A program made the position numbers and the translations under genes. A stretch of 9,265 bases of DNA from CAVALG01 sp045576295 (lineage in GTDB: Bacteria > Bacillota > Clostridia > Oscillospirales > Acutalibacteraceae): assembly GCA_045576295.1 (NCBI GenBank), contig JAZNGF010000038.1, forward strand, positions 1-9,265, in the 5' to 3' direction. The stretch's first letter is position 1, and every line of letters starts with the position of its first letter. The notes under the pieces were generated by a model that saw only the letters and a program-made list of their open reading frames with translations, had not been told where the DNA came from and did no database searches. Shown one piece after another: positions 1 through 6,605 of the stretch.

Positions 1-54
1 CTATATAAAATTACTACCCGAAAAAGAGGTTTGTTTTCCTCTTCTTCGGGTAGT
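1..54 (-). terminator. Rho-independent-type terminator for the rnf/DUF1015 transcript
   Basis: Read on the minus strand, the RNA forms a 17-bp stem (arms 54-38 and 29-13) with an 8-nt A-rich loop. Every position pairs, including one G-U wobble. AATTTTATATAG, a moderate U-rich tail, follows. Read on the plus strand the wobble becomes an A-C mismatch, so the stem favours outward transcription. The plus-strand read is still followed by TTTTGTCTT, so some bidirectional activity is plausible. It lies about 120 nt after the DUF1015 stop codon. Confidence 0.75.
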
Positions 55-78
55 TTTGTCTTATACTGTCACAAGCAG

Positions 79-99
79 GGAATTTGTGTGTCAAATTCC
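79..99. other. Small hairpin inside the left inverted repeat
   Basis: GGAATTTG and CAAATTCC form a perfect 8-bp stem around a 5-nt loop (TGTGT). It is not followed by a T run, so it is not a terminator by itself. It could be a protein-binding palindrome or part of a structured 3' untranslated region. The same structure occurs in the right copy. Confidence 0.5.
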
Positions 100-171
100 G
101 TTTTAATTAAAGATAACTGTCCTTAGGAACCCCGCTCATTTAAGCTTCGCCATTTTTGTTTTGCATTTTAA

Positions 172-1443
172 TTAATCAATCTTGTTCATAACAAGGCCTG
201 TTATAAGTTTCGGGTAGAAGTAGGTTGATTTTTGCGGCATTTTTTCGCCGTCGCCCGCAACATCGGCAATTTCTTTAATTCTTGTGGGGTTGATGATAAA
301 GGAACAATTAGCACTGCCACTATTAACCGCCTCTACAGCTTCTTTGGCATCGCGGGTGTAGGTGAGGTTTAACTGGTTGGCCATATTTTCTTTATCGATC
401 CTCAAGAATTTTTCAAGAATAAGGCTGTGAAGCACTGTTACATCAAGCTGCTTAAGCGACTGCGGGATGCCTGAAAGCTCTTCAACACTGTTAACATCAT
501 CTTTAAGTGTTAAAAGTTTATAACCCTTGCCATCGTAATAGCCGAACGCCTTTTTGCCCTCGGCATATTTTTCTGAAAGCGCCCTGTTAACACACATAAT
601 GCAGGCCTTTTCTTCAATTTCGAATAGCGCGCCGCATTTTTCAATAAGCGCGTTTGAATCGAATGCTTCGAGGTTTCTAACAATGCGGTGTGTTGGGAAA
701 ACAACCAAGCCGTCGTTTTCAATGTCAACCAACATCATCATAATATAGTCGCAATCGCCATTTCTTGTGAGCCCGTTTTCGCGGCAATAGTTGCGGTAGT
801 TAAGGCCTGTTTCATAGCGGTGGTGGCCATCGGCAATATATAACTTGCGGTTTTCAAACTGCTTTTGAAGCAACGCGAGCTTTTCTTCATCTGAACAGAT
901 CCAAAGCCTGTGGGTAACACCGTCGGCATCCATAAACTCACTGTCGGGTGAGCCTGTGCACATTTCATCGAGCAGTTTTGGTGTTTCGTGCTTTTCATCG
1001 AAATACAGTGAATAAATCTGGCTAAAGTTGCAAGATGTTGCCTTCATAAGGTTTAAACGGTCATCCTTAGCCTTTGAAAGGGTTTGCTCGTGCGGCAAAA
1101 CGATCCCTTTTGAGAATTCTTCAAGCTTCACGCGAGAGATAAAGCCTTTAAAAGAATATCTGCTTCCAAGAGCTTCGAATTCTTCTTCGTAAATATAAAT
1201 AGAATCTTTTTCATCGGTTGCAACAATTCCATCATTTAGCCATTCGTTAAGTGTGTCGCCCGCTTCCCTGTATGGGTTTTCGCCCTTTGGAAGTTCAAGC
1301 CTTATAACGTTATAGGGGTTGGTTTTGATAAATTCTTCACGCTCGGTGTCGCTAATAATATCATAAGGGGGGCAGGTTAGAACCTTTTTGTCTCCTGCTT
1401 TTTCGCAAAATCTTAATGCTTTAAAGGGTTTGATTTCAGCCAT
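172..1443 (-). CDS. DUF1015 family protein, last gene of the rnf transcript
   Basis: This is a 423-aa soluble protein of the DUF1015 family (Pfam PF06245), whose members are usually a little over 400 aa; its biochemical function is unknown. Recognisable blocks are CPPYD at residues 24-28 followed by NPYNVIRLE, LPHEQT at 116-121, KATSCNFSQIYSLYFD around 134-149, and the histidine-rich ADGHHRYET at 204-212 followed by PTHR at 250-253. The histidine/acid block looks like a possible metal or catalytic site, which is inference. I chose the ATG at 1443 because AGGAGG stands 6 nt upstream and MAEIKPF is a family-like N-terminus. An in-frame start at 1521 would add 26 residues and run into rnfB. The gene starts 16 bp after the rnfB stop, so it is probably co-transcribed with the Rnf genes. 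It has no membrane segment or ferredoxin motif, so it is unlikely to be a structural Rnf subunit. Family assignment is firm; role unknown. Confidence 0.9.
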   Translation of the reverse strand: MAEIKPFKALRFCEKAGDKKVLTCPPYDIISDTEREEFIKTNPYNVIRLELPKGENPYREAGDTLNEWLNDGIVATDEKDSIYIYEEEFEALGSRYSFKGFISRVKLEEFSKGIVLPHEQTLSKAKDDRLNLMKATSCNFSQIYSLYFDEKHETPKLLDEMCTGSPDSEFMDADGVTHRLWICSDEEKLALLQKQFENRKLYIADGHHRYETGLNYRNYCRENGLTRNGDCDYIMMMLVDIENDGLVVFPTHRIVRNLEAFDSNALIEKCGALFEIEEKACIMCVNRALSEKYAEGKKAFGYYDGKGYKLLTLKDDVNSVEELSGIPQSLKQLDVTVLHSLILEKFLRIDKENMANQLNLTYTRDAKEAVEAVNSGSANCSFIINPTRIKEIADVAGDGEKMPQKSTYFYPKLITGLVMNKID

Positions 1444-1459
1444 TGTTATCCTCCTAAAT

Positions 1460-2239
1460 TTAAATGATTGATTTTCTGGGGCAGGCACCGCGGCATTCCC
1501 CGCAATTTGTGCATTTATCATAATCTATTTCGGGCAGATTATTCTTCATTTCAACCGCGCCCGAGGGGCACTTTTTAGCGCAAAGCCCGCAACCTATGCA
1601 GCTAACGCTGCAAACAGGTTTTGAAAGGGCGGCGCTATCTTTATTCGAGCAAGCAACCAAAACCGTGGCGCTTGCAGGAACAATATTGATTATACGTTTG
1701 GGGCAGGCAGATTTACATGCACCGCAGGCAGTGCAGTTTTCAGGGATAACTTCGGCCTTGCCGTTCACGATTTTTATTGCGTCAAACTTGCACGCACTAA
1801 CACAGTCGCCATAGCCGAGGCAACCGTATTTACAAGCGCCATCACCACCGTGATACATATTTGCGCCTGCGCAGGTTTTCACACCATCGTACTGGAAGGC
1901 TTTGGTTGTTTTTTCGCAGTCGCCCATGCAGCGCACCATAGCAATGCGTTTTTGCGCCTCTTCAGCTTCAACCCCTAATATTTGCGATAAATTTTTAACC
2001 GTTTCTTCCCCACCGGGAGCACAAAGATTAGGTTTTGCTGTTCCTTCTAAAAGCGCCGCGGCATAGGCATCGCACCCTGAATATCCGCAACCGCCGCAAT
2101 TAGCGCCGGGAAGCACTTCGCGAATGGCGGCTTCGCGCTCGTCAACCGGGGTATCCCAAAAATATGACGCCGCGCACAGCCCCACGCCTGCTATAAGCCC
2201 TACACATGAAACTATTAAAATAGCATAAAGTATACTCAT
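1460..2239 (-). CDS. rnfB: Rnf complex subunit RnfB, multi-cluster ferredoxin-type electron entry subunit
   Basis: RnfB accepts electrons from reduced ferredoxin on the cytoplasmic face of the Rnf complex. The 259-aa protein has one N-terminal membrane helix (about 3-24). A small Fe-S domain follows, with Cys48, 51, 56 and 73 (ANCGGCGYSGC). Next come further cysteines at 104, 108 and 123, and two pairs of ferredoxin-like motifs: Cys136/140/146/150 with Cys169/172/175/179, and Cys214/217/220/224 with Cys243/246/249/253. This many clusters is typical of clostridial RnfB, which is longer than the proteobacterial form. The ATG at 2239 is preferred because AGGGTG lies 6 nt upstream; an in-frame GTG at 2248 falls inside that ribosome binding site. 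It follows rnfA after 42 bp and precedes the DUF1015 gene. Identity is secure from motifs and operon order. Confidence 0.96.
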   Translation of the reverse strand: MSILYAILIVSCVGLIAGVGLCAASYFWDTPVDEREAAIREVLPGANCGGCGYSGCDAYAAALLEGTAKPNLCAPGGEETVKNLSQILGVEAEEAQKRIAMVRCMGDCEKTTKAFQYDGVKTCAGANMYHGGDGACKYGCLGYGDCVSACKFDAIKIVNGKAEVIPENCTACGACKSACPKRIINIVPASATVLVACSNKDSAALSKPVCSVSCIGCGLCAKKCPSGAVEMKNNLPEIDYDKCTNCGECRGACPRKSII

Positions 2240-2281
2240 TGTAATCACCCTGTTTCGTATGGTTACAGTAATTTTTTGTGT

Positions 2282-2866
2282 TTAACCAACAACGCCCGAA
2301 AAGCCTAAGAACGACAGCGCAACAATTGCCGCCGAAATAAGCGTTATGGGAAGCCCTTTTAATGCGGCAGGCACATCGGCCGTTTCGAGCTTTGTTCTCA
2401 CGCCTGCAAACAACACCATTGCAACCAAAAATCCTGCGCCCGCACCCAAGGCGTTAACAAGCGCTAATGGGTATGAGGTGATTTTTGAATCGGTGAAGTT
2501 AAGCATTGTAATTCCAAGAACTGCGCAGTTGGTTGTTATAAGCGGCAGGTAAACACCAAGCGACGAATATATTGGTTTTAAATACTTTTTCAAAACTATT
2601 TCTAAAAGCTGAACCAGCGCCGCGATTATTAAAATAAACACTATGGTTTGCAGGTATTCGAGCCCGCCCGGAACCAGTAAATATGCGTATATTGGGTAGG
2701 TAACGGCGGTTGACAGCACCATTACAAGAATAACTGCCAAGCTCATACTAACTGCGGTGTTAACCTTTTTGGAAACGCCAAGGAAGGGGCAAATGCCAAG
2801 GAATTTTGAAAGCACCATGTTCTGGGTGAGTATTCCTGCTAAAAATACCATTGTAAATTTAAGCAT
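2282..2866 (-). CDS. rnfA: Rnf complex membrane subunit RnfA
   Basis: RnfA is a polytopic membrane subunit that pairs with RnfE in an inverted-topology arrangement. In the related Nqr complex the equivalent subunits (NqrD and NqrE) hold an iron-sulfur cluster within the membrane between conserved cysteines. The 194-aa protein is hydrophobic throughout, consistent with six helices. It carries the family blocks NMVLSKFLGICPFLGVSKK (Cys26) and YLPLITTNCAVLGI (Cys114), the two expected cluster ligands. The start codon overlaps the end of rnfE by 8 bp. The upstream GAGGTGGAGGT offers two overlapping Shine-Dalgarno words; the nearer is only 2 nt from the ATG, so the GAGG 9 nt away is the likely functional one. 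The later Met6 would remove part of the first helix. Length and motifs match the family. Confidence 0.96.
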   Translation of the reverse strand: MLKFTMVFLAGILTQNMVLSKFLGICPFLGVSKKVNTAVSMSLAVILVMVLSTAVTYPIYAYLLVPGGLEYLQTIVFILIIAALVQLLEIVLKKYLKPIYSSLGVYLPLITTNCAVLGITMLNFTDSKITSYPLALVNALGAGAGFLVAMVLFAGVRTKLETADVPAALKGLPITLISAAIVALSFLGFSGVVG

Positions 2867-3548
2867 TTACCTCCACCTCGCTTTCTGAACCGTGTGAGCA
2901 AAGCCCGCAGGCAGCGCAGCCTTCACACTTAGCATCGGCATTCTTTTTCTTGCCGCCGATAGAAGTTAAGCGGTTGGTTACGGCAATTAAAACGCCAAAA
3001 ACAAAGAACCCGCCTGGGGGCAGCATAAACACTAACATTGGCGGTAAAACACCGCTTGTAACAGGCAGCGAGAACCAGGTTCCGGCGCCTAAAATCTCTC
3101 TTATAGAGCCCATTAGAACCAGCGCCGCCGTGAACCCTGCGCCCATGCCAACGCCATCAAGCACCGAAAGCAGAACCGTGTTTTTGCTTGCAAACATTTC
3201 AGCACGCGCCAAAATTATGCAGTTAACAACAATAAGCGGCAGGTATATTCCAAGCGATTCATCAATAGCAGGCAAAAAGGCCTTAACAAGCATTTGAACA
3301 ACGCTAACAAAGCCTGCAATAATGGTTATATAAGCGGGGATTCTAACCTTTTCGGGGATAACGTTTCTAAGCAGTGAAATAACCGCGTTAGAGCAAATTA
3401 AAACCACCGTTGCCGCAACACCCATTCCAACACCGTTTATAGCCGCTGTTGTAACAGCAAGGGTTGGGCAGGTGCCAAGAAGCAGCCTTAGCGTTGGGTT
3501 TTCTTTAATAAGGCCGTTGGTTAAAACCTTTAATTTTTCATTTTTCAT
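2859..3548 (-). CDS. rnfE: Rnf complex membrane subunit RnfE with a Cys-rich C-terminal tail
   Basis: RnfE is the membrane partner and homologue of RnfA. The 229-aa protein has NPTLRLLLGTCPTLAVT (Cys27) and YLPLIVVNCIILARAEMFA (Cys110), the paired cysteines expected to bind the intramembrane iron-sulfur cluster, and several hydrophobic helices up to about residue 194. After the last helix it carries a charged, probably cytoplasmic tail with Cys208, 211, 214 and 217 spaced CxxCxxCxxC and His219. This tail is absent from short RnfE forms; a metal or Fe-S site is possible but unproven. The ATG at 3548 shares one base with the rnfG stop codon and has AGGGGGTGA 6 nt upstream. A GTG one codon earlier (3551) is the alternative start. 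Identity is firm. Confidence 0.95.
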   Translation of the reverse strand: MKNEKLKVLTNGLIKENPTLRLLLGTCPTLAVTTAAINGVGMGVAATVVLICSNAVISLLRNVIPEKVRIPAYITIIAGFVSVVQMLVKAFLPAIDESLGIYLPLIVVNCIILARAEMFASKNTVLLSVLDGVGMGAGFTAALVLMGSIREILGAGTWFSLPVTSGVLPPMLVFMLPPGGFFVFGVLIAVTNRLTSIGGKKKNADAKCEGCAACGLCSHGSESEVEVNA

Positions 3549-4102
3549 CACTGCTCACCCCCTGATTTGGGAAGATTTAAAACAATTTTTCTTGCGGTAT
3601 CGGCGCAGGATGTAACCGCTTTAGAGGTTATTGTGGCGCCTGTAACGGCATCGATATTCTTGCCAACCTTTAAGGATTCTTTCGCGCCTTTAAATTGTTT
3701 TGTAAACGAAGAGTTTGCGGCGTTTTGCCCCAAGCCCGGAGTTTCGTTCGACACATCAAGAACCTTTATGCCGATTATTTCGCCCGAGTTTGAAACCGCT
3801 GTCATAACGCTAACCTCACCGCCATAGCCGTTTTGGGCAAGCGTTACGATGTAGCCCTGTTTTTCTCCGCCGTCGAGCGCGGCAAAAACGGTGTAATCTT
3901 TTCCTTTATAGGTTGTTTCAATTTCGCTATATTCTTCGGCAGCGATAAGCTCGCGCATAGCTTCGGCGCTCGCCTTTTCCTGCAAAGCGGCAATTTTTTT
4001 AACCGTTAAGGCATTAGTTAGCGCAAGCGAAGCGGAAATGGCAAAGCATATAACCAAAAGAACAATAGCTGGGGAGATTATTTTAAACTTATTCTGTTTC
4101 AT
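3548..4102 (-). CDS. rnfG: Rnf complex FMN-binding subunit RnfG
   Basis: RnfG carries a covalently bound FMN on the outer face of the membrane and passes electrons within the Rnf complex. The 184-aa protein has one N-terminal membrane anchor (about residues 8-30) and an FMN-binding domain. The flavinylation motif DAVTGATITS lies at 151-160, with Thr157 the predicted FMN-phosphoester residue. GYGGEVSVM and ETPGLGQNA, both typical of the FMN-binding domain, lie upstream of it. The ATG at 4102 is chosen because GGAGGT sits 8 nt before it. The longer in-frame start at 4123 would place that ribosome binding site inside the gene. The gene overlaps the end of rnfD by 14 bp and touches rnfE. Flavinylation normally needs an ApbE-type transferase, which is not encoded in this window. 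Confidence 0.95.
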   Translation of the reverse strand: MKQNKFKIISPAIVLLVICFAISASLALTNALTVKKIAALQEKASAEAMRELIAAEEYSEIETTYKGKDYTVFAALDGGEKQGYIVTLAQNGYGGEVSVMTAVSNSGEIIGIKVLDVSNETPGLGQNAANSSFTKQFKGAKESLKVGKNIDAVTGATITSKAVTSCADTARKIVLNLPKSGGEQ

Positions 4103-5051
4103 TTCTCTGCAACCTCCATCCAAAGGGTTTGGGTGCGGTTAGGGAATTAATATGAGGAACTATTATGTTCATAATAAGAATTGCAAACGATACACCTTCG
4201 GGAAGCGAGCCGAACCGCCTTATTACGAAGGTGATAACGCCGCAACCAACACCAAATATAAGCTTACCTAACGGGAATGTTGGGGATGTTACATAATCGG
4301 TTGCCATAAATATGGCTCCAAGCATAAGCCCGCCCGACATTACTGCCGCAAGCGTTTCGTAAAACGCCGATGTAACGCCGCCCGAAAGCCCAAACAAAAA
4401 TGTAAGAAGCCCCACCGTTCCAATAAAGGTTGCGGGGATAATTGGCGAAATCACGCGGCGAACTAACAGGTATATTCCGCCAACCAATAAAAGCAGTGTG
4501 CAGGTTTCACCAATGCAGCCGGGGCGATTCCCTAAAAACATTAAGAATAAATCTTTTGAGCCCTCGCCCGACAGAGGCGTTGCCGTTGTTACGGCATCAA
4601 CCTTGTTATACCACATAAAGGGCGATGTCCAACTCGTCATCATTCCGGGGAAGGAAACCATTAAAACTATTCGCGCTGTAATGGCGGGGTTGGCAAAGTT
4701 ATAACCTAAGCCGCCAAACATGCATTTAACAACAACAATTGCTATAACACTACCAAGCGCCGCTATGTAAAGGGGTATTGAGGGTGGCAAGTTAAGCCCT
4801 AACAAAAGCCCTGTTACAACGGCTGAAAAATCTTTAAGTGTTATAGGTTTTTTAACTATTAAACAGAACGCAAGCTCTGAAATAAGGGCCGCCAGTATGC
4901 ACACACCGCACACAAATAAGCTTCGGGGCCCAAACAGCACCGTGCCCGCCGCAAGGGCCGGAATAAGCGCAATAACAACATCGGCCATAATGCCGGTTGT
5001 TGTTTCGCTGTTTTTCATATGCGGCGACGATGTAACAATCAAATTGTTCAT
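4089..5051 (-). CDS. rnfD: Rnf complex membrane subunit RnfD, covalent FMN
   Basis: RnfD is the large polytopic membrane subunit, homologous to NqrB, and contributes to coupling electron transfer with ion transport. The 320-aa protein begins with the family-typical LIVTSSPHMKNSETTTGIM, followed by many hydrophobic helices. The block GLGYNFANPAITARIVL lies around 115-130. The flavinylation motif DAVTTATPL lies at 152-160, with Thr158 the predicted covalent FMN site. The start has AAAGGA 8 nt upstream and lies 37 bp after rnfC. Its 3' end overlaps rnfG, which suggests translational coupling. Length and motifs are normal; the sequence does not decide whether the complex moves Na+ or H+. Confidence 0.96.
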   Translation of the reverse strand: MNNLIVTSSPHMKNSETTTGIMADVVIALIPALAAGTVLFGPRSLFVCGVCILAALISELAFCLIVKKPITLKDFSAVVTGLLLGLNLPPSIPLYIAALGSVIAIVVVKCMFGGLGYNFANPAITARIVLMVSFPGMMTSWTSPFMWYNKVDAVTTATPLSGEGSKDLFLMFLGNRPGCIGETCTLLLLVGGIYLLVRRVISPIIPATFIGTVGLLTFLFGLSGGVTSAFYETLAAVMSGGLMLGAIFMATDYVTSPTFPLGKLIFGVGCGVITFVIRRFGSLPEGVSFAILIMNIIVPHINSLTAPKPFGWRLQRNETE

Positions 5052-5088
5052 AGGATTTATCCTTTCGCTACCTGATTTTTTAGGTTTG

Positions 5089-6414
5089 CTATCTTATTTT
5101 GGCTTTTGCAAGGCGCATACTTTGGGTTAACGGCCTTTTCGATGGGCAACTGTATGAGCAACAGCCGCATTCAATGCAGTAATTAACGCCAAGTTTAATG
5201 AGTTTATCTTTATCGCCAATTTTAAGTGCGCCTTCGGCTGCCGCAGGGGTAAGCCTCATTGGGCAGGCGGCGGCGCAACGGCCGCAACGTATACAGTTGA
5301 GGGGCGGTTTTTCACGCGATTGAAGTTCATTTAAAGCAATAATAGCATTGTTCTGTTTAAGAACAACATTTTCTTCATCCGCCACGCAAATGCCCATCAT
5401 GGGGCCGCCGTAAAGAATTTTTTTAGGTTCGCTTTTATAGCCGCCTGTGAATTCAATAACCTTTGAAATAGGCGTTCCGATAGGAACAATCACGTTTTGC
5501 GGCTGTAAAACGGCACCGCCCGCAACGGTTATGCGCTTTGAAACAAGCGGCATACCTGTTGATATATAACGCCAAAGCACCGCAACACTTGTTACATTCA
5601 TTACAATGCACCCAACATCGGCCGGCAGTTTCCCAACAGGAAGTTTACGGCCAAGCGCATTGTAAATTAACACCTTTTCAGCACCCTGAGGGTAGCGCGA
5701 AGGCAGTTTCATAACCTTAACCGAATCGTCTTTATCATATTCTTCGCCGGCAATTTCTAATAGTTTTTTAATTGCCTTGGGCTTGTTTCTTTCAACCGCA
5801 ATAATAACCTTTTCAATACCGAGCATTTCTTTTATAAGGTAAATTCCTTTAAGAATGCCTTCGGGGTTTTCCATACATTCGCGGTAGTCGGATGTGATAT
5901 AAGGTTCGCATTCAGCGGCGTTGATAATTAACGTGTCGATCTGCTTATCGTTAGACGGGTTTAGTTTAACGTGGGCAGGGAACCCTGCACCGCCAAGCCC
6001 AACAAGCCCACTGTTTTTAGCAGCCGAAATTAAATCTTCCTTTGTTTTTACTTCAACACTTTTAAGCGATGGGTCGGGCTTCATTTCGCCATCGGACTCG
6101 ATAACAACGGCATCGGTTTTTACGCCGTTGGTTAAAGTGTATTTTTTTATTTCTTTAACAGTGCCCGAAACACTTGAATGTATCGGCGCGGTAATAAGGC
6201 GGTCGCTCGTTCCAACAACGGTTCCAACATAAACCTTATCGCCTTTTTTAACCGTTGGCTCGCAGGGTTGCCCTATGTGCTGAACCATTGGAAGCACAAC
6301 AAATTCGGGCGGCGGCATAATAACGCTTTCGCATTCTGCCGTTCCCTTTCTATGGTCGAGATTTACGCCGCCTTTAAGGCGCGCTTTGCAACGGATAGGC
6401 CTTTCTATTTTCAT
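5089..6414 (-). CDS. rnfC: Rnf complex peripheral subunit RnfC, NAD-reducing side
   Basis: RnfC is the peripheral cytoplasmic subunit that binds FMN and NAD(H) and hands electrons to NAD+. The 441-aa protein has the N-terminal RnfC barrel-like domain (PPPEFVVLPMVQHIGQPCEP, then KGDKVYVGT and APIHSSVSGTV). The nucleotide/flavin loop GLVGLGGAGFPAHVKL is at about 136-151, with the INAAECEPYITSDYR block just after. Two [4Fe-4S] motifs close the protein: Cys374/377/380/384 and Cys413/416/419/423. It is the first gene of the operon. AAGGGGG lies 7 nt before the ATG, and a good promoter lies about 55-80 bp upstream. Length matches clostridial RnfC, which lacks the long repeat tail of enterobacterial forms. 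Identity is firm. Confidence 0.97.
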   Translation of the reverse strand: MKIERPIRCKARLKGGVNLDHRKGTAECESVIMPPPEFVVLPMVQHIGQPCEPTVKKGDKVYVGTVVGTSDRLITAPIHSSVSGTVKEIKKYTLTNGVKTDAVVIESDGEMKPDPSLKSVEVKTKEDLISAAKNSGLVGLGGAGFPAHVKLNPSNDKQIDTLIINAAECEPYITSDYRECMENPEGILKGIYLIKEMLGIEKVIIAVERNKPKAIKKLLEIAGEEYDKDDSVKVMKLPSRYPQGAEKVLIYNALGRKLPVGKLPADVGCIVMNVTSVAVLWRYISTGMPLVSKRITVAGGAVLQPQNVIVPIGTPISKVIEFTGGYKSEPKKILYGGPMMGICVADEENVVLKQNNAIIALNELQSREKPPLNCIRCGRCAAACPMRLTPAAAEGALKIGDKDKLIKLGVNYCIECGCCSYSCPSKRPLTQSMRLAKAKIR

Positions 6415-6467
6415 TGCCCAGCCCCCTTGTTAACTAATAATGTTTATAATTTGGCTATTATATTTAC

Positions 6468-6496
6468 ATTGTACACTTTTTCGCGTTAATTTGCAA
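6468..6496 (-). promoter_or_regulatory. Predicted sigma-70-type promoter of the rnf operon
   Basis: On the minus strand TTGCAA (6496-6491) is separated by exactly 17 bp from TACAAT (6473-6468), a near-consensus vegetative promoter. Transcription would start near 6460, giving a leader of about 45 nt before rnfC. A second TATAAT at 6462-6457 lacks a matching -35. No clear operator overlaps the promoter. Confidence 0.7.
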
Positions 6497-6533
6497 GAAA
6501 AAGCTACGGTTTCTCCCCGTTAATAAATTAATA

Positions 6534-6562
6534 TTGCAAAACAAGCATTTTTAGGTTAAAAT
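6534..6562 (+). promoter_or_regulatory. Predicted sigma-70-type promoter of the radical SAM block
   Basis: TTGCAA (6534-6539) is separated by 17 bp from TAAAAT (6557-6562), followed by a leader of about 37 nt and a modest GGAGA ribosome binding site (6593-6597) before the ATG at 6606. It is back to back with the rnf promoter and uses the same -35 word. A short ACGG/CCGT inverted repeat (6506-6520) lies between the two promoters and could be an operator, but it is too short to be convincing. Confidence 0.65.
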
Positions 6563-6605
6563 TAAATGGTTATTTAGGCTATTTTCAGTAACGGAGAACA
6601 AAATT

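Larger units (their letters stand above)
1..141. repeat. Left copy of a perfect 141-bp terminal inverted repeat
   Basis: This segment is the exact reverse complement of 9125-9265, with no mismatch over 141 bp; identity stops sharply at 142 (A here, T in the other copy). It contains a long hairpin (13-54), a small hairpin (79-99), the palindrome TTTAATTAAA and two ACTGTC words (about 65-70 and 116-121). No protein or RNA gene is recognised in it. It lies just downstream of the DUF1015 stop codon, so it forms the 3' end of the rnf transcript. The outer boundary coincides with the window end, so 141 bp is a minimum length. Whether it is the edge of an insertion sequence, a dispersed intergenic repeat or part of a larger duplication cannot be told from here. 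Confidence 0.95.

Noticed and set aside
554..748. Short open frames opposite or inside the Rnf, DUF1015 and radical SAM genes
   Set aside because: They lack ribosome binding sites and recognisable domains, and overlap strongly supported genes; they are other-frame shadows.
1444..1521. Longer start for the DUF1015 protein, adding 26 residues
   Set aside because: The extension overlaps the rnfB coding end, and AGGAGG sits 6 nt before the internal ATG at 1443, where the family-like N-terminus begins.
6427..6444. Rex redox-sensor operator in the rnfC leader (TTGTTAAC)
   Set aside because: Only one half-site fits the TTGTTAA-N4-TTAACAA pattern; the other half matches poorly, so redox control by Rex is not supported.
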